A stretch of 64,000 nt of DNA, taken from assembly GCF_039851975.1 (NCBI RefSeq), contig NZ_CP156660.1:1679035-1743034 (forward strand). The letters are read 5' to 3'. The DNA comes from Desulfoscipio sp. XC116 (lineage in GTDB: Bacteria; Bacillota; Desulfotomaculia; Desulfotomaculales; Desulfallaceae). Position numbers and translations under genes: made by a program. The stretch's first letter is position 1. Each line of letters starts with the position of its first letter. Below, in pieces: positions 44,236-52,518 of the stretch. The notes under the pieces are model-generated. The model was not told the DNA's origin and searched no databases. It saw nothing but the letters and a program-made list of their open reading frames with translations.

Positions 44236-45486
44236 CTACTCGTATATTTTCTCGTCCGCAGCTGCAGCCTCGGCAGCGTCGAGTTCGTAGTCTCTTTCCG
44301 CTCGCTTCTTTTGGGCTTTATAGTATTCCCGGTACCATTCATGAGCGGTAATCAGCGACATTACCTCGCTGGTGCCCGTCCAGATGGAGGCCAGACCCAG
44401 GTCTCGATTGATGCGTTCCACAGGGAATACATTGGTGTAGCCGATGCCGCCCATGATCTGCATAGCGTTGCGGGCCGCCTTTTGACAGGACTCGGTAACA
44501 AACTTTTTGGTTTCGCTGACCAGGCGGCGCACCCGATTGCTGTCGATGCCGCCATCCACGGCGCGGCAGGTGGTATAAACAAGTGAGCGCGCGGCGTCAA
44601 GCAGCATGACCGCCTCGGCTACCTGGAAGCTGACACCCTGGAACTGGTTGATCACCTGGCCAAAGGCTTTGCGCCGTGAAGTGTAGCGGGTGGCAATGTC
44701 CAAGGCGGGCCGGGCCGCGCCAATGGTCATGGCTGCGGTACCCAGGCGTTCGGGTATCATCATGGTATTAAATACCGCATAGGCGCCGTTTAGTTCGCCC
44801 ACGATATTTTCTTTGGGGACTACGGCATCTTTAAATACAATACGTCCGGCCCCGCCGCCCCGGCAGCCCATAAGCCCGTACAAATATTCCACGCTAACGC
44901 CGGGGCCGCGGTCCACGATAAAGCAGGTTAGCGCTTTGTGGGGATGAGCCTTGGGACTGTGGTCGGTTCGGGCGTAAACCAGGAAATAATCCGCCCCCTC
45001 GGCACCCACGATAAATCGCTTTTGTCCGTTTATTAAATAATAGTCACCTTTATCCTCGGCCATTGTTGTGGTACCAAAGAAGTCCGAACCTCCCCGGGGT
45101 TCAGTGAGACATTCAGCGGCAAATATTTCACCGGCCAGCAGCGGCTTTACGTATTTCTCCTTTTGTCCGTCGGTACCATGCCGGACAATGGCGTCACAGA
45201 CCAGCTCGGCCCCTACGCCGAAAGTACAGGCGAAAATGTAGCCTAAAGTGCCTACCTCTTCCATTACCATAGCCGTGCTCACCCAGTCCATTCCCCGTCC
45301 TCCCCACTCTTTGGGGTAACGGCAGCCCAGCAGGTTGCGCCGTCCGGCCTCCTGGAGAAATTCCTCGGGGAACTGGATCTTGTCCTGATCCATATCCAGG
45401 ATCATTTGGCGGGGCACCCACCTGACCAGTTCTCTGACCTCATCACGCAGTTTAAGCTGTTCTTCATTTAATATATAATCAAACAT
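44236..45486 (-). CDS. Acyl-CoA dehydrogenase
   Basis: A 416-residue FAD enzyme of the acyl-CoA dehydrogenase family: CLTEPRGGSDFFGTTTMA, GQKRFIVGAEGADYF, RRKAFGQVINQFQGVSF and QIMGGIGYTNVFPVERINRDLG. It introduces a 2,3 double bond into an acyl-CoA and passes electrons to ETF. The charged C-terminal tail (KAQKKRAERDYELDAAEAA) is an extra. It follows the acyl-CoA ligase gene on the same strand, 65 bases apart; substrate not evident. Confidence 0.92.
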   Translation of the reverse strand: MFDYILNEEQLKLRDEVRELVRWVPRQMILDMDQDKIQFPEEFLQEAGRRNLLGCRYPKEWGGRGMDWVSTAMVMEEVGTLGYIFACTFGVGAELVCDAIVRHGTDGQKEKYVKPLLAGEIFAAECLTEPRGGSDFFGTTTMAEDKGDYYLINGQKRFIVGAEGADYFLVYARTDHSPKAHPHKALTCFIVDRGPGVSVEYLYGLMGCRGGGAGRIVFKDAVVPKENIVGELNGAYAVFNTMMIPERLGTAAMTIGAARPALDIATRYTSRRKAFGQVINQFQGVSFQVAEAVMLLDAARSLVYTTCRAVDGGIDSNRVRRLVSETKKFVTESCQKAARNAMQIMGGIGYTNVFPVERINRDLGLASIWTGTSEVMSLITAHEWYREYYKAQKKRAERDYELDAAEAAAADEKIYE

Positions 45487-45551
45487 GGCATTTGTCCTTT
45501 CGTGGGGTATTAAGTAAATTTATTAGATAGTTGATAAGTACTATTCCACTG

Positions 45552-47066
45552 CTAACGGCATTGGGTATTTTTTTCGCGTAATTCAAATTTTTTCACTTTG
45601 CCGGTTGGGGTGTGGGGCAGCGTGGCGGTAAAATGTATATCCCTCGGAATTTTGTATTTAGCCAGTTTTTCGACCAGATACTCCTTAAGTTCCTTTTCAT
45701 TTACAACTGCATCCGTTTTTAGCACTACAAATGCCACCACCGTCTCACCCCATTGGTTATGTGGCTGTCCGATTACCGCGGCTTCCATTACACCGGGATG
45801 GCCGACGATGGCGTCCTCTACTTCTTTTGAATATACATTTTCACCGCCGGTGACGATCATATCCTTTGTGCGGTCCACAATATAAAGGTATCCATCATTG
45901 TCCAGACGGGCAACATCGCCGGTTTTATACCAGCCGTTGCAAAAGGCCTCGGCGGTGGCCCGGGGGTTCTTGTAATAACCTGCCATGATGCTGTCCCCTT
46001 TAAGCCATATTTCACCCGTTTCGCCCGGGACAGCCGGTTCGGTATCACTCTTCATGACTCGCAGGTCCGCCCCTGGCAGAGCATTTTGTCCTATGGAGCC
46101 TGCTTTGCGTATCTGATCCCGGGGGAATAATACAGTACCCGTTGGGCCTGCCTCGGTCATGCCGTATACTTGGAAGAAATTATCGCTTTGGTACTTTTCC
46201 ATTAACATAACGACCGTATCGCCGGCAATGGGTCCGCCGCCGTAGATCCAGCAGCGCATGGAGGAAAGGTTGAAATCGCTAAAATTGGGTACAATCTGCA
46301 AAGGCATGATATAACTAATGGGTGCGCCAAAATAGATAGTGCATTTTTCATCTTGTACTGCCTGTAAAAAGCGTAAAGGGTGATAATCGCGGAGCAACAC
46401 CGTGGTGGCACCCATGAATTGGGCCCCTATGAACCAGTTGTTCAGTGGCGAGGAATGCCATATGGGCATAGCCATTAACAGGCGATCCTGTTCATCCATT
46501 TTCATGGCCAGAGCACCGGTGATGCCGGCGAAGATAACGTTTTTGTGGCTATGCAGGCAACCCTTGGGTTTACCCGTTGTGCCGGAGGTATAAAGTATTT
46601 CAGCCAGATCATGATTTTCTATTGATACGGGAGTAAATGCCGGTGCCTTATCCAGAAGCTTTTCAAAACTCTCAAACCCTTCGGCGTCCGAATCAATGGC
46701 GACCATGCGTGCCCGAACCGAGACTTTCCTGACCACTTCGCCCAGCATACCGTCAAAAAAGAGAGCTTTAGCCTCGCTGTGCTCCAGTATGTAGCTGACC
46801 TCCGGGGCGGCAAGTTTATGGTTGACCGGGACTACTGCCGCTCCCGCCTTCAGCGCCCCGTAAAACGCTACGACGTAGGCCGGGGTATTATAGCTCATAA
46901 TGGCGACCTTATCACCCTTGGTCACTCCCCAGGATTGTAACAGTCCGGCAGCCTCCTCAGCCCGGGCATACAATTCGGCAAAAGTCAGTCCCTGACTGTT
47001 ATAGCGCAAACAATCCTTGTCTGCGAATTTGGCGGCATTGCGCTCTAACATGTCGACCAAATTCAT
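45552..47066 (-). CDS. AMP-forming acyl-CoA ligase
   Basis: A 504-residue ANL-superfamily ligase: P-loop-like LYTSGTTGKPKGCLHSHKN near 165, YGMTEAGPTG, YKTGDVARLDNDGYLYIVDRTKDMIVTGGENVYSKEVE, and PHTPTGKVKKFELRE with the catalytic Lys. It activates a carboxylic acid for beta-oxidation. The ATG at 47066 has AAAGGAGG six bases upstream and is preferred over a start 12 codons earlier. Divergent from the XRE regulator gene. Confidence 0.92.
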   Translation of the reverse strand: MNLVDMLERNAAKFADKDCLRYNSQGLTFAELYARAEEAAGLLQSWGVTKGDKVAIMSYNTPAYVVAFYGALKAGAAVVPVNHKLAAPEVSYILEHSEAKALFFDGMLGEVVRKVSVRARMVAIDSDAEGFESFEKLLDKAPAFTPVSIENHDLAEILYTSGTTGKPKGCLHSHKNVIFAGITGALAMKMDEQDRLLMAMPIWHSSPLNNWFIGAQFMGATTVLLRDYHPLRFLQAVQDEKCTIYFGAPISYIMPLQIVPNFSDFNLSSMRCWIYGGGPIAGDTVVMLMEKYQSDNFFQVYGMTEAGPTGTVLFPRDQIRKAGSIGQNALPGADLRVMKSDTEPAVPGETGEIWLKGDSIMAGYYKNPRATAEAFCNGWYKTGDVARLDNDGYLYIVDRTKDMIVTGGENVYSKEVEDAIVGHPGVMEAAVIGQPHNQWGETVVAFVVLKTDAVVNEKELKEYLVEKLAKYKIPRDIHFTATLPHTPTGKVKKFELREKNTQCR

Positions 47067-47114
47067 TTTTATCCCTCCTTTAGCTATTCGCCGGTTTATC
47101 AATTGTTATTAGCA

Positions 47115-47144
47115 ATTGACATAATTATATCAATTTGTCATAAT
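47115..47144. promoter_or_regulatory. Promoter and operator between acyl-CoA ligase and XRE regulator
   Basis: TTGACA (47116-47121) and CATAAT (47139-47144), 17 bases apart, form a plus-strand promoter for the regulator. ATTGACATAA with TTATATCAAT (47115-47134) is a near-perfect palindrome lying over it, and CAATT recurs four times between 47099 and 47155. On the minus strand the same DNA gives TTGATA-16-TAATAA toward the ligase. A shared operator is inferred. Confidence 0.6.
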
Positions 47145-47218
47145 AAATTCAATTATTTCCGTGTGATTTTATTAAAAATTATGATAAATTTAAAAAAACA
47201 AAAAATGAGGCGTTAATA

Positions 47219-47650
47219 ATGGGGTATAAATCCATTGGCAAGCAGTTACAGTTGGCCCGGGAGCAGGCCGGGTACAGCCAGGAACAGCTGGCGGCGAAAA
47301 TTGGCTGTTCCCAGTCTACCCTTTCCAACTATGAAAAGGGCAAACGTCGCGTTTACCTGGCGCAATTGGCCCTTATAGCGGAGATACTGGGCAAGCCCAT
47401 CGAGTTTTTTTTGCGCTCCGCCGATTTTCATACCCCGGGCCAGCATAACCTGCCCGGGGATAAGCTGTATGATTTGTATGCAAATGATTTAAAACAAAAA
47501 CTGCCTGTGTTCCCCGGTACCGGGTCAGCCGGCAGTTCTGAGGAGCAAAATTTGTTAGCGGCTTATGCATCTCTTTCCCCCGAAGGGCAAAGGTTGGTTA
47601 TTGATTTTATTACCTGGCTTAAAAAAAAGGAGGCTTTGGGAAATGGCTAA
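47219..47650 (+). CDS. XRE-family HTH regulator
   Basis: A 143-residue regulator. Residues 5-60 form a lambda-Cro-type HTH (GKQLQLAREQAGYSQEQLAAKIGCSQSTLSNYEKGKR). The rest is a linker and a C-terminal helix (LSPEGQRLVIDFITWLKKK) likely for dimerisation; no ligand domain is recognised. It overlaps the next acyl-CoA dehydrogenase gene by 8 bases and is divergent from the acyl-CoA ligase, so it probably controls both, and itself, in response to an acyl-CoA or fatty acid. GAGG precedes the ATG. Confidence 0.9.
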   Translation: MGYKSIGKQLQLAREQAGYSQEQLAAKIGCSQSTLSNYEKGKRRVYLAQLALIAEILGKPIEFFLRSADFHTPGQHNLPGDKLYDLYANDLKQKLPVFPGTGSAGSSEEQNLLAAYASLSPEGQRLVIDFITWLKKKEALGNG

Positions 47651-48785
47651 TTTTAATATTTCAGCCGAGCAGCGGCAATTAGTAGAAGAAGTCAGAGCGC
47701 TGGCCCTGCGGCAGATAGCGCCTGCAGTGGGGATGCTTGACGAGGCTGATGACGGCCGGTTTAATGATGGACCGTTTAGAGCACTGGCCGAACATAATTT
47801 ATTGACTCCCACCGTGCCACAGGAGTACGGCGGGCGGGGTCTGGGGTACTTTTCCACTGCTCTGGCATTGGAAGAATTAGGCGCTGTGTGCGCCGGTGTG
47901 GCCACCGTGGTTACAGCCAATATACACGCCGCCAGTCCTATTATATTGGCCGGCTCTGCCGGGCAAAGGGGAACCTATTTACCTCCCCTGGCCTATGCTG
48001 AACCATGTCTAGCCGCTTTTGCCCTCACCGAACCTGAAGCGGGCTCGGATATTACATCGATAGCAACGACGACAGCGTGTAATAAAGGCCTGTGGACAAT
48101 CAACGGGGTCAAGGAATTTGTTATAAACGGAGGTCTGGCTCGTTTCACTACTTTATTTGCCACCACAGATAAAGAGGACAAAAGGGCGGGGCTTGTGGCG
48201 TTTATTGTTCCCTATGATGTGCAGGGATTGAAAGTGGGAACTGTGCATAATAAAATGGGTATCCGGTGTGTGCGGACAGCCCGATTAATTTTGGACAAGG
48301 TAATTGTGCCCGATGAACTTGTAATCGGTCCCCGGGGCAGCGCTTACTTGTTGCTGATGCAAACTTTCGACCGGGGGCGTGCCTTAGCTGGGGCTGTTGG
48401 CGTGGGGCTGGCCCGAGCGGCATTTGAATTTGCCCTGCAGTACAGCAAACATCGGCAGCAGTTTGGTCGACCGGTCTTTGCTCAGCAGGCGGTTTCCTTT
48501 GTTCTGGCCGAATTGGCCGCCAGGATAGAGTCTGCCCGTCTACTGGTATGGAAAGCCTGCTGGCTTATTGATAATGATTTGGATTATACAATGGCATCTT
48601 CTATGGCGAAGATAGCAGGCAGTCAGGTGGCTCAGGAAGCCGCGGCGGCGGCAATGGATATTTGCGGGGGACGGGGATATTTAAAAGATTTACCGGTGGA
48701 AAAGTACCTGCGGGATGCTCGGGTGCTGTCATTAATTGAGGGTACGAACAACATTCAAAAGGCGGTTATAGCTTCGCTTTTGTAA
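47643..48785 (+). CDS. Acyl-CoA dehydrogenase
   Basis: A 380-residue acyl-CoA dehydrogenase of normal length: FALTEPEAGSDITSIATTT, NGVKEFVINGGLARFTTLF, YSKHRQQFGRPVFAQQAVSF and DICGGRGYLKDLPVEKYLRDARVLSLIEGTNNIQ. The ATG at 47643 has AAGGAGG at nine bases; the open frame runs 26 codons further into the regulator gene. Its translation is coupled to that of the XRE regulator. The 3' end forms part of the terminator stem. Confidence 0.93.
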   Translation: MANFNISAEQRQLVEEVRALALRQIAPAVGMLDEADDGRFNDGPFRALAEHNLLTPTVPQEYGGRGLGYFSTALALEELGAVCAGVATVVTANIHAASPIILAGSAGQRGTYLPPLAYAEPCLAAFALTEPEAGSDITSIATTTACNKGLWTINGVKEFVINGGLARFTTLFATTDKEDKRAGLVAFIVPYDVQGLKVGTVHNKMGIRCVRTARLILDKVIVPDELVIGPRGSAYLLLMQTFDRGRALAGAVGVGLARAAFEFALQYSKHRQQFGRPVFAQQAVSFVLAELAARIESARLLVWKACWLIDNDLDYTMASSMAKIAGSQVAQEAAAAAMDICGGRGYLKDLPVEKYLRDARVLSLIEGTNNIQKAVIASLL

Positions 48786-48808
48786 GCGTAAGCGGTAACC
48801 GCCTTTTT
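48758..48808 (+). terminator. Terminator overlapping the acyl-CoA dehydrogenase stop
   Basis: AAAGGCGGTTA (48758-48768, inside the coding region) pairs over 11 bp with TAACCGCCTTT (48796-48806), with an inner GCTT/AAGC stem, then T. Confidence 0.7.
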
Positions 48809-48817
48809 GCGGTTTAA

Positions 48818-49162
48818 TCAAACACTGATATCTTTAACTTCCTTATCATAAACATAATACTTAGCGCCGCAGTTGAAGCAATTGTAAGAACCAATGTGCT
48901 TCAGCGTTTGGTCGTTTTGGCCACAGGATGTGCAAGTAACGGTTCTAACCTCATACAAGGAACCGCATACCAGTATAAAAAATCCCAGCACTCCGGCCAC
49001 TAATCCGCCAATGGCACTGGATAATCCCACCGGTGCGCCGGCCACAACTGCGGTGAGCCAAGCGGAAAAGCCCACGGTCAATACCACAAAGACAAAGGCT
49101 AACACTCTTGCGCCGGACAGTGCCCCTCCCTGACCAGGTTCTTTTAAACGCGGACTTGCCAT
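48818..49162 (-). CDS. Membrane protein with C-terminal zinc ribbon
   Basis: About 114 residues: two membrane spans (ARVLAFVFVVLTVGFSAWL and GLVAGVLGFFILVCGSLY) followed by a zinc ribbon with CTSCGQNDQ and CFNCGAKYY. Start at the ATG 49162 with AAGGAGGGGGG upstream; the frame is open 16 codons further. Function unknown; the ribbon should face the cytoplasm. Confidence 0.75.
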   Translation of the reverse strand: MASPRLKEPGQGGALSGARVLAFVFVVLTVGFSAWLTAVVAGAPVGLSSAIGGLVAGVLGFFILVCGSLYEVRTVTCTSCGQNDQTLKHIGSYNCFNCGAKYYVYDKEVKDISV

Positions 49163-49259
49163 TAATACTCCCCCCTCCTTAAATGGCTGGATATATAAGT
49201 ATAATACCACTTTGTAATTTAATTCTGCAAAAAAATAATTAATCCTCTATCTGATTATA

Positions 49260-50042
49260 TTATTTACCTTGGTATACCGGTTCTCTTTTCTCCAGGTAAG
49301 AAGTCAGAGCCTCGCTCTTATCCTTGGTTCCGCAGCAAAAGGTGGATGCCAATTCTTCGTAAAGCATACCCACGGCTATGCTGCTTTCGGTGGCCAGGTT
49401 AATGGCTTTCTTAGCGTATTTAACGGCCAGCGGTGCATTGGCGGCTATGCGTTTTGCTATGGCCAGCGCTTCTTCCAATACCTTGTCCGCAGGCGCTACT
49501 ATGTCAACCAGCCCAATGCGGGCGGCCTCCGCAGCATCTATGGTCATACCCGTAAGTACCAGCCTTTTAGCCTGGCTGGGGCCGATTACTTTGGTTAATC
49601 GCTGAGTGCCCCCCATATCGGGTGCTAGTCCTACCCGTACCTCGGGTATAGAAAATATCGCTTTGTCGGCGGCTACCCGTATATCACAGGCCAGTGCCAG
49701 TTCTACTCCGCCGCCGATTGCCGCACCGTTAATGGCGGCGATGACGGGGCGGGAATGAGTTTCCCAGCCTGTGTTCACTTGTTGCAGCCAGGTTAAGGAC
49801 TGGCCCACGAATTCGGAGTTGGCCATGCCCAATAAGGATAAGTCAATACCGCCGCAAAAGGAACGGTCTCCTGCACCGGTGAGTACGACGGCTCTAATTG
49901 ATTTATCCTCGTGCAACTCTTTCTGCAGACTGGCAAATTCCTCGTACAGACGCATAGTCCAGCAGTTGCTCTTGGCCGGCCGGTTGATGGTTACTACAAC
50001 CACATTATCCAGTTCTTTAATTAATAATTCTTGATATTCCAT
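49260..50042 (-). CDS. Enoyl-CoA hydratase/isomerase
   Basis: A 260-residue crotonase-fold protein. NGAAIGGGVELALACDIRVA (near 105) and the oxyanion region GDRSFCGGIDLSLLG are present; Glu in PEVRVGLAPDMGGTQRL is in the usual catalytic place, while the first catalytic Glu (after GGGVELA) aligns less surely. It would hydrate 2-enoyl-CoA in beta-oxidation. The ATG at 50042 has AAAGGTGG seven bases upstream; an earlier in-frame start lacks a site. Confidence 0.88.
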   Translation of the reverse strand: MEYQELLIKELDNVVVVTINRPAKSNCWTMRLYEEFASLQKELHEDKSIRAVVLTGAGDRSFCGGIDLSLLGMANSEFVGQSLTWLQQVNTGWETHSRPVIAAINGAAIGGGVELALACDIRVAADKAIFSIPEVRVGLAPDMGGTQRLTKVIGPSQAKRLVLTGMTIDAAEAARIGLVDIVAPADKVLEEALAIAKRIAANAPLAVKYAKKAINLATESSIAVGMLYEELASTFCCGTKDKSEALTSYLEKREPVYQGK

Positions 50043-50317
50043 GCAGATGCCACCTTTCACATTGATATGTGCAATATTGGGCGGCCGGGGCCGCAAATCC
50101 TGCGAGACGCTTAAAGAATAGTGATTGAAATATTAAAAATTTGCTCTAATTAACTTGTCTGGTAATTGTTTCCTATATCAAATGTCAGTTGGAATTCGTG
50201 CAAATAGTTGGTTTTTTATCGCCTTATAAGTACCAAAGCAAATCACAAATGCAGTTGACTATTTTTTTAATATCCATATAATAATATATATAGATATGAA
50301 GTTAAGGGGGGCCGGCT

Positions 50318-51007
50318 ATGAAAGTGCATGAATCTATGCTGCGCAGGGTCAACCTGCAGGCCTACACCTGGGTGGTTCTGCCGCTGGTGGCCATAGGCGG
50401 TTGGTTTTACCCGCTCATGGGGTTTTTATTGTTCGGATGTATGATTGGCGCGGTGGGCGTTTCCTTTTTCCGGGGGCGTAATTGGTGTAACTGGATGTGT
50501 CCCCGGGGTGCTTTTCTGGATTTATTCCTGGGTCCTGTCAGCCGTAAAATTACCATTCCCGCTTTCTTTAGACATGAAGCGGTGCGTTCTTTTATGGTGC
50601 TGTTTATTTTTACTGTCATTGGTGTGCAGTTTTACATGGCGTGGGGAAATCTTCCCGCCATGGGTCTGGCCTTGGTCAGGATACTGAGTATTACCACGGT
50701 GGTGGGCATATTATTGGGTTGGGGTATTCATCCCCGCACCTGGTGCCATATCTGCCCGATGGGTACGGTGGCCCACTGGATTGGCCGGGGCCAAAAACCG
50801 CTTCAGATCGATAGTAACTGTATATCATGTGGCATTTGTGCCGATGCTTGTCCCATGCAGCTGACTCCGAATCATTTTGGCCGGGATAATACTTTTGACT
50901 ATAGTGATTGTCTGAGGTGCTCCTCCTGCATGTACAGCTGCCCCAAAAACGCACTGTCCTTTAATGATAGCACGTTTAGCACGGGATCTTGTAAAAGGAT
51001 AGCTTGA
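50318..51007 (+). CDS. NapH-like membrane 4Fe-4S protein
   Basis: A 229-residue protein with four membrane spans, Cys motifs WCNWMCPRGAFLDL and WCHICPMGTVAHWIG at membrane edges, and a C-terminal bacterial-type ferredoxin part with two CxxCxxCxxxCP sets (CISCGICADACP and CLRCSSCMYSCP). Such proteins move electrons between quinone and periplasmic or cytoplasmic partners (NapH/NosR/MauN-like). No partner gene adjoins. GGGGGG lies nine bases before the ATG. Copy D of the dispersed element begins right at its stop. Confidence 0.88.
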   Translation: MKVHESMLRRVNLQAYTWVVLPLVAIGGWFYPLMGFLLFGCMIGAVGVSFFRGRNWCNWMCPRGAFLDLFLGPVSRKITIPAFFRHEAVRSFMVLFIFTVIGVQFYMAWGNLPAMGLALVRILSITTVVGILLGWGIHPRTWCHICPMGTVAHWIGRGQKPLQIDSNCISCGICADACPMQLTPNHFGRDNTFDYSDCLRCSSCMYSCPKNALSFNDSTFSTGSCKRIA

Positions 51008-51117
51008 TCAAATTCCAAGACCCCCACTTCTATAATTGGGAGTTCTATTTTTACTTCAGGTGGGCTAGAATCCCCATCTGAAGCCCCGATGTTCGGCTCT
51101 AGCTGAACGAGTTCACT
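51008..51117 (+). repeat. Dispersed three-hairpin element, copy D
   Basis: TCAAATTCCAAGACCCCCAC, hairpin 1 (CCCACTT, decayed 3' arm), the spacer GTTCTATTTTTACTTCAGG shared with copy A, hairpin 2 (GATTCTAG..., ATCCCCATCTGAAG), hairpin 3 (GTTCGGCT / AGCTGAAC), ending GTTCACT. It starts at the base after the NapH-like stop codon. Confidence 0.82.
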
Positions 51118-51127
51118 ATTATAATCA

Positions 51128-51176
51128 CAAAAACCAGCCCTTATCGCTATTATATGGATCTAGGGCTGGTTTTTTA
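51128..51176. terminator. Bidirectional terminator between NapH-like gene and alr
   Basis: A stem of AACCAGCCCT and AGGGCTGGTT with T runs on both strands; serves the plus-strand gene and alr. Confidence 0.85.
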
Positions 51177-51222
51177 TATCTGTTTAATATTTTGCTGTAT
51201 ACACTAAAGAAATCTAATTTAA

Positions 51223-52359
51223 TTACCGATGCTCACCAATATAATATTTGGGCATCCGGCAGTTGACCGCACATAACACTTCATAAGCTATCGTATTTAT
51301 TTTCTGGGCAATATGATCCGCAGTTATTTCATCACTGCCCTGTCGGCCCAATAGCACAACCTCTTCCCCTGGCTGAATGTCCGGCAGGTGTCCTGCGTCC
51401 ACCATGAATTGGTCCATGCAGATGCGGCCGATTACCGGTGCTCGTCGGCCACGAATCAGCACTTCCCCTCTTGAGGAAAGCAAGCGGTTATAACCATCGG
51501 CGTAACCTATCGGTATGGTGGCTACTATGGTAGGGGCAGGGGTAACATGGGTTACCCCGTAGCTAATACCGGAACCTTTGGGTACGTGCTTAATTTGGGC
51601 CACCCGGGCTTTAACTGTCATTACAGGCCGCAATTTAACATGCTTTTGGGCAACTTCGTTGGAAGGGTGGATGCCGTAAATGGCAATACCGGCCCGCACC
51701 ATATCCAGGTGAGTTTCGGGCATATCCATCAGTGCCGCACTGTTAGCGGCATGCCGGCATGGAAATCTAAGGCCTTCCCCGGCAAGGAGGTCTAGGAAGT
51801 CTGTAAAACTGTTCCATTGCTTTATAGCATAGCTTTTGTCACGGCAGTCCGCGGAAGCAAAATGGGTAAAGATGCCCTCCAATTCAAGGTGGGGCAGCCT
51901 GGCAACACTGATAATATTTTTTGCCCCGTTAATGTCGGGGAAGAAGCCAAGTCTACCCATACCGGTGTCAACTTTGATATGCACCAGTACGTTTTTCCCG
52001 GACTGGGCGGCTATCGTGGAAAGGTCTTGAGCTAATTGCATGCTGTAAACGGTTTGGGTAAGATTGTATTCCAGTATAAGAGGATATTCTTCCGGTACGG
52101 TATAGCCCAGTACCAGAATAGGGGCATCGATACCTGCCTCTCGCAGTTCAGCTCCCTCGCTGGCTCGGGCCACGCCCAGCCGGGCGGCTCCATTGGCCAG
52201 TGCTGTCCGGGCTACTTGCAGCGCCCCGTGACCATAGGCGTTGGCTTTGATTACCGCCATCAATTCAGCCTGTGGGCTGGTAATGTTCCTTAACTGTTTA
52301 ATATTATGAATTAGTGCTTCGATGTTAATTTCAGACCATGCCGGTGCATTGTAAATCAT
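51223..52359 (-). CDS. alr: Alanine racemase
   Basis: A 378-residue PLP racemase supplying D-alanine for peptidoglycan. PLP Lys is in AVIKANAYGHGAL (near 38), and the opposing Tyr lies in GISYGVTHVTP, with RICMDQFMVD behind it. Fold type III; normal length. It lies 159 bases after nnrE-D, a common neighbour in Firmicutes. Confidence 0.95.
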   Translation of the reverse strand: MIYNAPAWSEINIEALIHNIKQLRNITSPQAELMAVIKANAYGHGALQVARTALANGAARLGVARASEGAELREAGIDAPILVLGYTVPEEYPLILEYNLTQTVYSMQLAQDLSTIAAQSGKNVLVHIKVDTGMGRLGFFPDINGAKNIISVARLPHLELEGIFTHFASADCRDKSYAIKQWNSFTDFLDLLAGEGLRFPCRHAANSAALMDMPETHLDMVRAGIAIYGIHPSNEVAQKHVKLRPVMTVKARVAQIKHVPKGSGISYGVTHVTPAPTIVATIPIGYADGYNRLLSSRGEVLIRGRRAPVIGRICMDQFMVDAGHLPDIQPGEEVVLLGRQGSDEITADHIAQKINTIAYEVLCAVNCRMPKYYIGEHR

Positions 52360-52518
52360 TGTCGTACCTCCGGATGCTAAATCGCAAAATGAAATTGCTA
52401 TCTGTTGCGCTTGTGCACGCGTGCTTAATCTACTTTATTAAATCTAATGACAGACTAAGCTATATTTTCATCCTTCCGCCGGTGTCGCGTTAGCGGCATG
52501 GATGTTCATAAGGGAAGC

